DNA of 64,000 nt from Acinetobacter halotolerans (GCF_004208515.1 NZ_SGIM01000008.1:100916-164915), one strand, 5' to 3'; positions 28,439 to 37,317 are shown, counted from the stretch's first letter. The notes: a model not told the origin generated them from the sequence alone. Made by a program: numbers and translations.

Positions 28439-29989
28439 ATGTCAGAACAAGAACACAACCTAGATATCAGCACAGAATATTACGCTCCTGATCAGACAGC
28501 GACAGTCTCAGTACATTCATCTGCATTTATCTCAAAGCCGAATGTCACGAAAAATTTATTTGAGCAACTTAAATCACAGTTCTTTAATGAAATGCTAGAT
28601 GATCAAAGTTTTAATGGTGAAGCATCAAAAAAAATTGAGCAATGGTTGAGCCTGCATAGTCTTGATGAGTTGAAAGCTCTTGGTGCTGAGGCAAAACAAC
28701 ATTTTTTATATCAAGGTATTACCTTTAATGTTTATGCCGATCAAGAGGGAGTAGAGCGAACCATTCCTTATGATTTGATCCCGCGTGTCATAGAAAAAAA
28801 ACAATGGGAAAAGATTGCAGCAGGTTGTACACAGCGCGTCAAAGCCTTGAACTATTTTCTAGACGATATTTATCATGGACAAAATATTCTTAAGGAGGGG
28901 GTAATTTCAGCGCATCAAGTGATTACCCATGAAGCCTTTCAACCGCATATGTTAAAGCATCACTTACAAGGCAAAATTTACTCACAAATTAGTGGGATCG
29001 ATATTGTTCGAGATAGTCAGGGCGATTTCTTTGTGCTTGAGGACAATTTAAGAACACCATCTGGTGTGTCCTATATGATTGAGAGCCGTAAGATTAGTCA
29101 AAAATTGATGCCTGATTTGTGTATCAGTAATAATTTACAGGGTATAGAGCAATTTCCAAGCCTGTTACGAGAAATCTTAGAAGAAAATGCATATGTGGAC
29201 CATCCATTAATCGTGGTTTTAACACCCGGGCGCTTTAATTGTGCTTATTATGAACATGCATTTTTAGCACGTGAAATGGATGTGCCTTTGGTGACGAGTC
29301 GAGATTTATTTGTAGAGGATGAAAAGGTTTTTATTAAAACGATTCGTGGTCGCCAACAAGTTGATGTGATTTATCGTCGCGTGGATGATGACTTTTTAGA
29401 CCCGTTAATCTTTAGACCCGATAGCTGTTTAGGTGTTGCTGGCCTTATGGCGGCATATCTGGAAAATAATGTTGTGATTGCCAATGCCCCAGGAACAGGA
29501 GTAGCAGATGACAAATCTATTTATCCTTATGTGGATCAAATGATTCAATTTTATTTAGGCGAAACACCCATTTTAAATAATGTTCCGACCTATCAATGCC
29601 GTGATCCTGAACAACTTGATTATGTGCTAAGAAATTTGGAAAAATTGGTGGTAAAAGAGGCGCAGGGCTCAGGTGGCTACGGTATGTTAATTGGACCGCA
29701 AGCGAATGAACAACAAATCGAGGCATTCAGGCAAAAACTTATTGAAACACCACATTTATATATTGCCCAAACAACTTTAGCTTTATCTGTTGCGCCGACA
29801 TTGACTTCTGAAGGGGTGGCAGAACGACATATAGATTTACGCCCATTTGTGCTGAGTTCACCATATCGGACTGAAATTGTCCCTGGTGGTTTAACACGTG
29901 TGGCGATGCAAGCAGGCTCGCTGGTGGTCAACTCTTCTCAGGGAGGAGGTATCAAAGATACATGGGTGGTTGAAACTTTACCTTCTTAA
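28439..29989 (+). CDS. Circularly permuted ATP-grasp protein (DUF404/DUF407 type), Anbu operon
   Basis: 516 residues. The block QGITFNVYADQEGVERTIPY, then CTQRVKALNYFLDDIYHGQ and DIVRDSQGDFFVLEDNLRTPSG, is characteristic of the circularly permuted ATP-grasp family. Family members are predicted to ligate a carboxylate to an amine with ATP, probably making a peptide or amide, although no product has been demonstrated. The C-terminal VKEAQGSGGYGMLIGP stretch is the nucleotide-binding loop. GAGG precedes the ATG. It is the first gene of a four-gene operon; the 95-nt gap before the next gene contains a perfect 11-bp hairpin. Confidence 0.93.
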   Translation: MSEQEHNLDISTEYYAPDQTATVSVHSSAFISKPNVTKNLFEQLKSQFFNEMLDDQSFNGEASKKIEQWLSLHSLDELKALGAEAKQHFLYQGITFNVYADQEGVERTIPYDLIPRVIEKKQWEKIAAGCTQRVKALNYFLDDIYHGQNILKEGVISAHQVITHEAFQPHMLKHHLQGKIYSQISGIDIVRDSQGDFFVLEDNLRTPSGVSYMIESRKISQKLMPDLCISNNLQGIEQFPSLLREILEENAYVDHPLIVVLTPGRFNCAYYEHAFLAREMDVPLVTSRDLFVEDEKVFIKTIRGRQQVDVIYRRVDDDFLDPLIFRPDSCLGVAGLMAAYLENNVVIANAPGTGVADDKSIYPYVDQMIQFYLGETPILNNVPTYQCRDPEQLDYVLRNLEKLVVKEAQGSGGYGMLIGPQANEQQIEAFRQKLIETPHLYIAQTTLALSVAPTLTSEGVAERHIDLRPFVLSSPYRTEIVPGGLTRVAMQAGSLVVNSSQGGGIKDTWVVETLPS

Positions 29990-30012
29990 AGGTCTTCCTA
30001 ACGGAGCTTTAA

Positions 30013-30053
30013 CCTAAAACACGAAACTGTATTTAATCGAAACGTGTTTTAGG
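30013..30053 (+). repeat. Intra-operon hairpin between the ATP-grasp and alpha-E genes
   Basis: Perfect inverted repeat CCTAAAACACG and CGTGTTTTAGG with a 19-nt loop, followed by GAATTTTTAC. It could reduce expression of the downstream genes or protect the mRNA end. Confidence 0.6.
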
Positions 30054-30084
30054 GAATTTTTACAATATATAAGGGAGGACATGT

Positions 30085-30687
30085 ATGGTTTTACTTCGCT
30101 CAAATGCCGAACATATTTATTGGTTAGGACGTTATTTATTTAGGATTGGCCATGTCGCTCAACAGTTACCATTAACAACTGATCAGCAAGCCGCAGCGTT
30201 TGCTCAAGCACTTTATTTGCCGATCGAGGATGCTGAAAACTTAAATCAGTTCATGTTGGATCGAAAGCAACCTTATTCATTGTTGAGTCAGTTTGAGATT
30301 GCGCGAAATAATATTCAAGAATTAAGAGGATTGTTATCGGCTCAAGCTTATGCGGAACTCAATCATCTCATTAAAAATGCCCCATCAGATGCTTTGACGA
30401 TTGGTGATATAGTGAAGCAATGTTGTGCAATTTTAGACGACGAGCAAGAGGAGATCTGTTTATTTCTACAGATTGGCCAAAATGTAGAGAGACTCGATAC
30501 ATACTTCCGTTTTCAACATAATATTAACAATGCGCTTGCTGTGATTGAACCCGTCATTGAGCGGTTATTCCATTTAGGTTGGGACGATTTAAAACCGAGT
30601 TGGGAAATATTGAAAGATCAGCCTTATTTAAATCAGTTTTATGCATTTACTTATAAGCTGGAAAATCAATTCGAGGTAAGCTCATGA
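30085..30687 (+). CDS. Short alpha-E domain protein (DUF403), Anbu operon
   Basis: 200 residues, all-helical by composition. The N-terminal SNAEHIYWLGRYLFRIGH matches the alpha-E signature. Standalone members usually have about 310 residues, so this one lacks roughly the last third or an internal part, while the frame is intact. The function is unknown, but the family is nearly always encoded next to the permuted ATP-grasp and a transglutaminase-like protein, and is thought to act with them. GGGAGG precedes the ATG. It overlaps the next gene by 4 nt (ATGA), so translation is coupled. Confidence 0.88.
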   Translation: MVLLRSNAEHIYWLGRYLFRIGHVAQQLPLTTDQQAAAFAQALYLPIEDAENLNQFMLDRKQPYSLLSQFEIARNNIQELRGLLSAQAYAELNHLIKNAPSDALTIGDIVKQCCAILDDEQEEICLFLQIGQNVERLDTYFRFQHNINNALAVIEPVIERLFHLGWDDLKPSWEILKDQPYLNQFYAFTYKLENQFEVSS

Positions 30688-31463
30688 AGCTAATGGTGAA
30701 TCACCAAACCCATTATCGCTATACTGAGACTGCACGGAATAGTGTGCAGTCTATAAAAATGATGCCGCAAAGTTCTCAGCATCAAATTGTTGAGACTTGG
30801 CATGTGAGTGTGCCGGGGCAATACACGTGTAAGCGAGATGCGTTTAATAACTTATGGATTACTGCAACTCAACGACATGATTATCGCTATTTAACCATCA
30901 TGGCACAGGGGATTGTTGATTTATTAGATACTGAATTTGGTTATTTTGAAAGTGATCTTACCCCAATGCTTTTTCAGCAACGTACTGCAATCACCTGTTG
31001 TGATTTAGCCATGTCAGACTTTGCACATTCGGTGGTTAAAGTTAAAGATCGTCAACATTTGATTCTTTTATCAGAGAAAATTTTACAACAAATCGCTTAT
31101 CAACCAGCAAGTACCTCTGTCACAACCTCAGCGATTGATGCATTTTATGCGGGTCAAGGTGTCTGCCAAGACCATGCACATGTATTAATTGCGATGTGTC
31201 GGGTGTTACAATTACCTGCACGTTATGTTTCGGGATATTTGTACGATCGAAATCAACCCCACCTTGCCAGTCATGCATGGGCTGAGGTTTTTTTGGATAA
31301 TCAATGGTATTGTTTCGATGTAAGTAATCAAATATTTACGCCTCAGAGTCATATCTATGTTGCAGTTGGACGTGATTACCTTGATGTTGCACCGATTCGT
31401 GGCGTTCGTGAGCAAGGTGGCATTGAAAGTATGATGTCTACGGTTCAGGTACTGGCTTGTTGA
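30684..31463 (+). CDS. Transglutaminase-like cysteine peptidase family protein, Anbu operon
   Basis: 259 residues. The N-terminal beta domain (MVNHQTHYRYTETARNSVQSIKM) is the bacterial transglutaminase N-region. The papain-like core has the catalytic Cys in GQGVCQDHAHVLIAMCR (about residue 160), the His in SHAWAEVFL and the Asp in CFDVSNQ, so all three catalytic residues are present. Members of this group are believed to be peptidases or amidases rather than true cross-linkers. It overlaps the alpha-E gene by 4 nt, and the Anbu gene starts 16 nt later. Confidence 0.93.
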   Translation: MKLMVNHQTHYRYTETARNSVQSIKMMPQSSQHQIVETWHVSVPGQYTCKRDAFNNLWITATQRHDYRYLTIMAQGIVDLLDTEFGYFESDLTPMLFQQRTAITCCDLAMSDFAHSVVKVKDRQHLILLSEKILQQIAYQPASTSVTTSAIDAFYAGQGVCQDHAHVLIAMCRVLQLPARYVSGYLYDRNQPHLASHAWAEVFLDNQWYCFDVSNQIFTPQSHIYVAVGRDYLDVAPIRGVREQGGIESMMSTVQVLAC

Positions 31464-31479
31464 ATGTAAAGAGAGAAAG

Positions 31480-32214
31480 ATGACCTATTGTTGTGCATTA
31501 AGATTAGAGCAAGGTTTGGTGCTGATTAGTGATACTCGAACCAATGCTGGGGTTGATCATATTTCTGTATTTCGTAAATTGCATACCTTTGGCGTGGACG
31601 GAGAGCGTTTTATCGCATTGCAAACAGCAGGCAACTTGGCAACGACTCAAGCTGTGCTTGGCCATCTTCAAAACGCTTTAACTTTACATCAAGAGCCAAA
31701 TCTCTATACGGTAAATACCATGTTCGAGGTTGCTGAATTGGTCGGCAAAACTTTACGGCGTGTTTTAGAAGACATTACGACCAATACACATGAACAAATG
31801 AATTATTCATGCAGCATTTTGGTGAGTGGTCAAATCTTAGGTGAGGACATGCAACTCTATAATGTCTATCCAGAGGGTAATTTTATTCGTGCGACAACGG
31901 ATACACCATATTTCCAAATTGGTGAGAGTAAATATGGCAAGCCCATCTTAGATCGTGCATTACACTATACGATGCCTTTAAGTGAAGGCTTACGTTGCTC
32001 ATTAATTTCTTTTGATTCGACGTTGCGTTCTAACGTTTCGGTGGGTTTGCCTTTAGATGCTTTGGTTTATCATAGAGATAGTTTTAAAAGCCCTGCTGCC
32101 AAGCGTATCAATGAAGAAGATCCTTATTTCACTCAGATCAGTAAACAGTGGTCAGAAACCTTGCGCCGTGGTCTACAAGAGTTGCCTGAACCAACAAAAG
32201 ATTATGGTGTATAA
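31480..32214 (+). CDS. Anbu, proteasome beta-subunit-like Ntn hydrolase
   Basis: 244 residues of the Anbu (ancestral beta subunit) family, a bacterial relative of HslV and the 20S proteasome. The start MTYCCALRLEQGLVLISDTR would expose Thr as the N-terminal nucleophile after removal of Met. In that numbering Asp17 (SDTR) and a lysine at 32 (FRKLHTF) match the proteasome catalytic set. Anbu forms open lock-washer oligomers in other species. It is the last gene of the four-gene operon. No ATPase unfoldase is encoded nearby. GAGAGAAAG precedes the ATG. Confidence 0.93.
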   Translation: MTYCCALRLEQGLVLISDTRTNAGVDHISVFRKLHTFGVDGERFIALQTAGNLATTQAVLGHLQNALTLHQEPNLYTVNTMFEVAELVGKTLRRVLEDITTNTHEQMNYSCSILVSGQILGEDMQLYNVYPEGNFIRATTDTPYFQIGESKYGKPILDRALHYTMPLSEGLRCSLISFDSTLRSNVSVGLPLDALVYHRDSFKSPAAKRINEEDPYFTQISKQWSETLRRGLQELPEPTKDYGV

Positions 32215-32272
32215 AAATCTAAAAATGAACCAATCACCTTATCAAGCATCTCTTTTGTAAAGCATTTTCATA

Positions 32273-32740
32273 TTAAGATCTAAGTTTTTTGCTTATAAAA
32301 TGATCTAATGCCATACATTGAGGTTTAGATGTGATTAGTATCGCCAAGATCAGCATATACAGAAGGTCGTGAACATAAAAAAACCAACTGAGCCAGCTGA
32401 TGGAATCTAGATTGGGCGGAATCGTGTGAATTCCAACCGTGTAAAGTGCAGTAAGACAAATGATAAATAATAAAATACTGCTGATTTGTGTAAATAATCC
32501 AATAATCAGCAAGAAGCCAGCTAGCATTTCCGTGGCTGAAACAAAGCTACTCATCATCTCAGGAAATGGTATGCCAGCATCAATAATGGTTTCTAGCATA
32601 ATTAATTTATTTTTCTCAACAAAAAGTTTATTGAAACCTGTTGTGAAGAAGAAAATGCCGAGTGAAATTCGTGCCAGAAAAAGAACAAATTGCTGTATCG
32701 GCATTTTATAGAGTGGATTATCGTAGATGAGTTTCAACAT
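32273..32740 (-). CDS. DoxX family membrane protein
   Basis: 155 residues with four predicted transmembrane helices. The segment FLARISLGIFFFTTGFNKLF, followed by a second helix (SATEMLAGFLLIIGLFTQISS), is the DoxX/DoxD signature. Members are loosely linked to oxidative or thiosulfate-related redox processes; the function here is unknown. The gene faces the Anbu operon and lies downstream of alr on the same strand, 66 nt away, so co-transcription with alr is possible. Confidence 0.88.
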   Translation of the reverse strand: MLKLIYDNPLYKMPIQQFVLFLARISLGIFFFTTGFNKLFVEKNKLIMLETIIDAGIPFPEMMSSFVSATEMLAGFLLIIGLFTQISSILLFIICLTALYTVGIHTIPPNLDSISWLSWFFYVHDLLYMLILAILITSKPQCMALDHFISKKLRS

Positions 32741-32806
32741 TTTTTCAGTTAAATCGTCAAAACTGTATTAAAGATAAAACAAAAAAAGCGCACAAGTATT
32801 GTTTAG

Positions 32807-33880
32807 TTACTTGTATGTTCGTCGTGATGGTCTTTGTGTTAAACGACACAGCAGTTCATATCCAATGGTAGCGTTGGCATCTGCAACATCATCGACTAAA
32901 CGTGTTTTCCCCCAAAGCTCAACCTGAGTTCCTATCTCAGCTTCAATATCTGTAACATCAATGGCAATCATATCCATACTGACACGACCAATGACAGGTA
33001 CAAGTTGATCGCGTATCGCAACGAAGTTTGGCTTTTGATAAACACGTGGGTAACCATCGCCATACCCAACTGAGACGATGGCGATATTCATATTTTTTGC
33101 TGCAGTGAAACTTGAACCATAACCGACATGCTCACCTTGTTGAATATGATTTAATGCAATGATTTCCGCACTAAAGGTCATGACAGGTTTTAAATCAAGT
33201 TTATGAACATCTTGATCTGCAAAGGGGGTAGCACCATAAAGCATGATTCCCGGACGGACAAAATCGAAATGTAATTTAGGGTATTTAAAAATCGCGGCGG
33301 AATTACAACAAGAAGCCATGATCGGCTCACAAGCCTGTTTTACTTGTAAGAACTGAGCTATTTGTTGTTCGTTTAAAGCGTGGTCTGCATCTGCGTTGGC
33401 GAAGTGCATGGCCAATACACAAGTGAAACCTTCCACCTTTAAACGATTGATCACATCAATAATTTCAGAGCTTTTAAAACCTAAACGATTCATGCCGCTA
33501 TTTAATTTTATCCAAACTTTTAAGCCAAGTGCGTTATAAGTATTTTTATGTGCAATCAACCATTCGACTTGTTGGATACGGTGAACGATGCATTCAAGTT
33601 GATATTGAATTACATCTACCATTTCATCTGCTGAAAAAACGCCTTCAATTAATGTAATCGGCTGTGTATATCCAAGTTGCCTGATCTCAATGGCTTCTTC
33701 TAAGCAGGCGACACCAAAGGCATCTGTGCTCTCTAAGGCGGCTAAGCAATCTTTGATTCCATGTCCGTAAGCATTGGCTTTAACCATGCTTACAATTTTT
33801 GAATGTGGAGCAAGTTGTTTGACACGGTTTAAATTATATTGCAGCGCAGAACTGTCAATATAAACTGTTGCTTGGCGCAC
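32807..33880 (-). CDS. alr: Alanine racemase
   Basis: Interconverts L- and D-alanine for peptidoglycan. 357 residues with the PLP lysine motif VKANAYGHG near residue 34 and the catalytic tyrosine segment EHVGYGSSFTA near 255, followed by VGYGDGYPR and GRVSMDMIAIDVT. The start is a GTG (complement of 33878-33880) preceded by AGGAG at good distance. It follows dnaB by 59 nt in the common gammaproteobacterial dnaB-alr order. I cannot separate biosynthetic Alr from catabolic DadX on sequence, but the context favours Alr. Confidence 0.96.
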   Translation of the reverse strand: MRQATVYIDSSALQYNLNRVKQLAPHSKIVSMVKANAYGHGIKDCLAALESTDAFGVACLEEAIEIRQLGYTQPITLIEGVFSADEMVDVIQYQLECIVHRIQQVEWLIAHKNTYNALGLKVWIKLNSGMNRLGFKSSEIIDVINRLKVEGFTCVLAMHFANADADHALNEQQIAQFLQVKQACEPIMASCCNSAAIFKYPKLHFDFVRPGIMLYGATPFADQDVHKLDLKPVMTFSAEIIALNHIQQGEHVGYGSSFTAAKNMNIAIVSVGYGDGYPRVYQKPNFVAIRDQLVPVIGRVSMDMIAIDVTDIEAEIGTQVELWGKTRLVDDVADANATIGYELLCRLTQRPSRRTYK

Positions 33881-33939
33881 CCTGATTTCTCCTTTGGGAC
33901 GACTTGGAAAAGTATATAAAGCAGGTATTAAATCAAGTA

Positions 33940-35385
33940 TTATTCATCGTTATCATATTGCGCATAGAATTCTGGTGAAAGATTACTAAAACGCGTGTAT
34001 TGACCTTCAAACGCTAAACGGACAGAACCAATCGGGCCATTACGCTGTTTTCCGATAATAATCTCAGCAGTTCCAGCTTCTTTAGACTCTTTGTTATAGA
34101 CTTCATCACGATAAATAAACATGATTAAGTCAGCATCCTGCTCGATGGCGCCTGATTCACGTAAGTCAGACATAACAGGGCGTTTGTTTGGCCGGTTCTC
34201 CAAACTACGGTTAAGCTGTGATAGTGCAATCACAGGGCATTGCATTTCTTTTGCTAATGCTTTCAAGCTTCGAGAAATTTCAGAAATCTCACCGACACGG
34301 TTATCTCCCATGCCTGGAACTTTCATCAACTGTAAATAATCAACCATGATGCAGCCAATTTTGCCATCATGCATTTTGGCAATACGACGTGCACGTGCTC
34401 TCAATTCAGTTGGGGGTAAGGCAGAGGAGTCATCAATATACAATTGCATTTGTTGTAGTTGCAAAATTGTACCTGTGACTTTGGTCCACTCGTCCGCATC
34501 AAGATTACCTGATCGCAAGTGTCCTTGATGGACTTTCCCCATCGCGGAAATCAAACGCATAGCGATCGAGTCTGCTGGCATTTCCATAGAAAAAACCAGT
34601 GCAGGCAATCGATTGTATTGCAGAACACTTTCGACCAAGTTCATCGCAAAGGTGGTTTTACCCATTGATGGACGCGCTGCAACAATAATTAAATCTCCAG
34701 CTTGCATTCCCGAGGTTTTATTATCGAGTTCAAGGAAGCCAGTGGTTAAACCTGTGATACTCCCTTCTAATTTAGAAAGTTCATCAAGTTTTGTAATTAC
34801 ATCAGCAGTGACTGAGCTGATCGATTTAGGCCCTGAATCTTTTTTATTATTATTGTGCTGTTCAGCCAGTGAGAAAATTTGGGTTTCAGCAAGATCGAGG
34901 ATTTCGCTAACTGGACGACCTTTCGTATCATAAGCATTTTGTAGAATATCCGTACTTACTTTGATCATTGTACGTAAGGTAGAAAATTCTTTGATTTTAT
35001 TGGCATAAGTTTCAAGATTATAAAAACTTGAAGGCGAATCAGCCATCAATTGCATTAAATATTCTTCGCCACCAATTGCATCGAGTAGATTTTGTTTAAG
35101 TAACCAATCATTGACTAAAACTGCATCATAAGGTGAGTTTTCTTGGGCAAGTTTCTCAATTGCGCGATAGATATATTTATGCCGTGTCGCGTAAAAATCA
35201 TTTTCTTTGAGCATGTCACTGACTTGTTCAAATGATTCAGCAACCGTCATCAATGCAGCAAGTACAGCTTGCTCAATAGCAAGATTGTGGGGAGGAGTAC
35301 GGAATTCCTTTAGTTGACCTGAGTCACTCATTTTACTCTCTGTCTTTGGAGGATTTTTTGTAAAATTGGCATTCGCCTGTGACAT
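33940..35385 (-). CDS. dnaB: Replicative DNA helicase
   Basis: DnaB is the hexameric 5'-3' helicase at the replication fork. 481 residues: N-terminal helical domain with the PHNLAIEQAVLAALM motif, linker, and RecA-like C-terminal domain with Walker A ARPSMGKTTFAMN, Walker B CIMVDYLQLMKV and the SDLRESGAIEQDADLIMFIYRDE signature. No intein is present. The first ATG (35385) has TTAGG upstream; an in-frame ATG 54 nt later also has a purine-rich site, so the first 18 residues are uncertain. Confidence 0.97.
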   Translation of the reverse strand: MSQANANFTKNPPKTESKMSDSGQLKEFRTPPHNLAIEQAVLAALMTVAESFEQVSDMLKENDFYATRHKYIYRAIEKLAQENSPYDAVLVNDWLLKQNLLDAIGGEEYLMQLMADSPSSFYNLETYANKIKEFSTLRTMIKVSTDILQNAYDTKGRPVSEILDLAETQIFSLAEQHNNNKKDSGPKSISSVTADVITKLDELSKLEGSITGLTTGFLELDNKTSGMQAGDLIIVAARPSMGKTTFAMNLVESVLQYNRLPALVFSMEMPADSIAMRLISAMGKVHQGHLRSGNLDADEWTKVTGTILQLQQMQLYIDDSSALPPTELRARARRIAKMHDGKIGCIMVDYLQLMKVPGMGDNRVGEISEISRSLKALAKEMQCPVIALSQLNRSLENRPNKRPVMSDLRESGAIEQDADLIMFIYRDEVYNKESKEAGTAEIIIGKQRNGPIGSVRLAFEGQYTRFSNLSPEFYAQYDNDE

Positions 35386-35504
35386 AACAAGACCTAATAA
35401 AAAGATGAAACATAACCGAGTGACTATCTTAATCCAAATGAATCACATCAAGTGAACTTAATTTAGAAAAATTGTTTAATTGGTGAAAAAGTGTAGTTTA
35501 AGTT

Positions 35505-35843
35505 CTAGATTCGATTTGAAGCTCCCCATTGGCACATCATGTCTAAAAGTGGAATCAATGAGAGTCCACGTTCTGACAGACTGTATTCAACTTTGGGCGG
35601 GATTTGAGGATATTCATTACGAATAATAAGTTGATCTCTTTCCATTTCTTTCAAGGTAAGACTTAAAGTCTTGAATGAAATATTGCCAATCGAGCGCTTT
35701 AATTCATTGAATCGCATGATTGGTTTATGCTGATAAAGCCAATACATGATAATCATTTTGTACTTTCCATTGATCAACGAAAGTGTATATCCAAAATCTG
35801 TTTGTTCTAAATCTATGAGTGGTGGGGCACAAACTTCCATCAT
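35505..35843 (-). CDS. HxlR-family transcriptional regulator
   Basis: 112 residues forming one winged helix domain with the HxlR pattern: SLINGKYKMIIMYWLY, RFNELKRSIGNISFKTLSLTLKEMERDQLI, and VEYSLSERGLSLIPLL. Such regulators often sense quinones, aldehydes or oxidants and repress a divergent reductase gene. Here the divergent neighbour is a flavodoxin-fold NAD(P)H quinone reductase 130 nt away. An upstream Cys (VCAPP near residue 5) could be a redox sensor, as in the YodB/HypR group; this is an inference from position only. Confidence 0.9.
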   Translation of the reverse strand: MMEVCAPPLIDLEQTDFGYTLSLINGKYKMIIMYWLYQHKPIMRFNELKRSIGNISFKTLSLTLKEMERDQLIIRNEYPQIPPKVEYSLSERGLSLIPLLDMMCQWGASNRI

Positions 35844-35865
35844 TTTTCTTCTTACACTAACTTTT

Positions 35866-35881
35866 GGTATAGTATATAACC
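35866..35881. promoter_or_regulatory. Candidate HxlR operator
   Basis: Imperfect palindrome GGTATAGTATATAACC in the HxlR/quinone-reductase gap, directly upstream of the candidate -35 at 35895 of the reductase and close to the start of the HxlR gene. Confidence 0.4.
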
Positions 35882-35894
35882 ATAATTACCGTAC

Positions 35895-35923
35895 TTCAAT
35901 TATGTTTAGCATATTCCTATAAT
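35895..35923 (+). promoter_or_regulatory. Candidate promoter of the quinone reductase gene
   Basis: TTCAAT at 35895-35900 and TATAAT at 35918-35923, 17-bp spacing, 50 nt before the chosen start. Confidence 0.6.
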
Positions 35924-35973
35924 GTATTTCTCGCTTATTAAAGAAAATATTTATGATTTTGGAGTCGGTTAGA

Positions 35974-36528
35974 ATGAAAAAAACCTTAGTGATTGTTGCT
36001 CATCCTGATATTAAAAATTCCGTCATTAATAAACGCTGGATTGAAGAGTTACAACAATATCCAGATAAGTTCACTGTACATGAGCTTTATACGAGTTATC
36101 CTGATGGCCGTATTGATGTAACGAAAGAACAGGCCTTGGTTGATGCACATCAAGATTTGGTATTTCAATTCCCGATTTATTGGTTTAACTGTCCTCCATT
36201 GTTAAAACAATGGTTGGATGATGTGCTTACCTATGGTTGGGCTTATGGTTCAACAGGGAATCACTTAAAAAATAAGAAAATAACGCTGGCTGTGTCGGCG
36301 GGTATTAAAGAGAAAGACTATTCAACAAATGGGCGATACCAATTCAGCCTGAAAGAATTGTGTTCCCCTTTTGAGCTTACAGCACATTATGTGAAAGCTG
36401 ATTACCAACCGATGTATACTTTTTATGGGATGGATACCAATCCAGAAGAAGGGGAGATTCAGCCCACCATAAATGAGATTGAGCAGAGTGCGAAGAATTA
36501 TGTGAAATATTTATTTGAGATGGGTTAA
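35974..36528 (+). CDS. NAD(P)H quinone oxidoreductase, flavodoxin fold (YwrO/KefF-like)
   Basis: 184 residues from the ATG at 35974 (GGAG upstream), which gives the family N-terminus MKKTLVIVAHPD. The flavodoxin-like fold shows the FMN/FAD-binding motif IVAHPDIKNSVINKRW, FQFPIYWFNCPPLLKQWLDDVL and the GWAYG segment before the long loop. Such enzymes reduce quinones in two-electron steps, giving protection from electrophiles. It lies next to the divergent HxlR gene. A second family member with a different regulator sits at 58674-59300 in this window. Function is by family; the substrate is unknown. Confidence 0.92.
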   Translation: MKKTLVIVAHPDIKNSVINKRWIEELQQYPDKFTVHELYTSYPDGRIDVTKEQALVDAHQDLVFQFPIYWFNCPPLLKQWLDDVLTYGWAYGSTGNHLKNKKITLAVSAGIKEKDYSTNGRYQFSLKELCSPFELTAHYVKADYQPMYTFYGMDTNPEEGEIQPTINEIEQSAKNYVKYLFEMG

Positions 36529-36577
36529 GTGCATTTTCAATGTGTGGATTTATTTGAAAAACATTAGGATCAGGCAT

Positions 36578-36612
36578 AAAAAAAGAGCATGTAAAACATG
36601 CTCTTTTTCTTT
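36578..36612. terminator. Bidirectional terminator between quinone reductase and rplI
   Basis: Stem AAAGAGCATGT with ACATGCTCTTT and a 3-nt loop, flanked by A- and T-runs. It ends the ribosomal operon on the minus strand. Confidence 0.9.
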
Positions 36613-36619
36613 GCAAAAA

Positions 36620-37066
36620 TTACTCAGATACGATCGTAACGAGTACTTCAGCAACAACATCATGGTGCAATTGAATTGCGATGTTGAATTCACCAGTGTG
36701 ACGAAGCGCACCGTTTGGTAAACGAACTTCTGCACGATCTACAACTAGACCAGCATTAGTTAAAGCATCAGCGATGTCACGAGTACCGATAGAACCGAAA
36801 AGTTTACCTTCATCACCAGCTTTAGCAGTGATAACGATATTAACTTCGTTCAATTGTTCAGCACGTGCATTTGCAGAAGCTAAAATGTCAGCTTCTTGTT
36901 TCTCAAGTTCAGCACGACGTGCTTCAAAAGCAGAAGTATTTGCTTCAGTAGCAGCAACTGCTTTACCTTGAGGAATCAAAAAGTTACGACCGTAACCAGC
37001 TTTCACTGATACTTTGTCGCCTAATTTACCAAGATTTTTAATGCGTTGTAATAAGATAACGTCCAC
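36620..37066 (-). CDS. rplI: 50S ribosomal protein L9
   Basis: 148 residues, the normal L9 length. The N-terminal domain [35 protein letters not shown] matches the conserved rRNA-binding region; a long connecting helix and a C-terminal domain with [14 protein letters not shown] follow. The start is a GTG (complement of 37064-37066) with GAGGTGAG upstream. Last gene of rpsF-rpsR-rplI. The priB gene, present between rpsF and rpsR in enterics, is absent. Confidence 0.98.
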   Translation of the reverse strand: MDVILLQRIKNLGKLGDKVSVKAGYGRNFLIPQGKAVAATEANTSAFEARRAELEKQEADILASANARAEQLNEVNIVITAKAGDEGKLFGSIGTRDIADALTNAGLVVDRAEVRLPNGALRHTGEFNIAIQLHHDVVAEVLVTIVSE

Positions 37067-37078
37067 AGCTCACCTCAC

Positions 37079-37306
37079 TTACTTATGGTTGTCAGTGTAC
37101 GGAATCAAAGACAAATAGCGAGCTTGTTTAATAGCTAATGCTAATTGACGTTGATAACGAGCTTTAGTACCTGTAATACGGCTAGGAACAATCTTGCCGT
37201 TTTCAGTAATGTACTGTTTTAAAGTGTCGATATCTTTATAGTCGATGTACGCAACTTTCTCAGCTGTAAAGCGGCAGAACTTGCGACGACGGTAAAAACG
37301 TGCCAT
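37079..37306 (-). CDS. rpsR: 30S ribosomal protein S18
   Basis: 75 residues beginning [17 protein letters not shown], with the conserved [27 protein letters not shown] core. S18 binds S6 as a heterodimer on the 30S platform. It follows rpsF by 11 nt and precedes rplI by 12 nt in one operon. Confidence 0.98.
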   Translation of the reverse strand: MARFYRRRKFCRFTAEKVAYIDYKDIDTLKQYITENGKIVPSRITGTKARYQRQLALAIKQARYLSLIPYTDNHK

Positions 37307-37317
37307 TGAGGTTCTCC

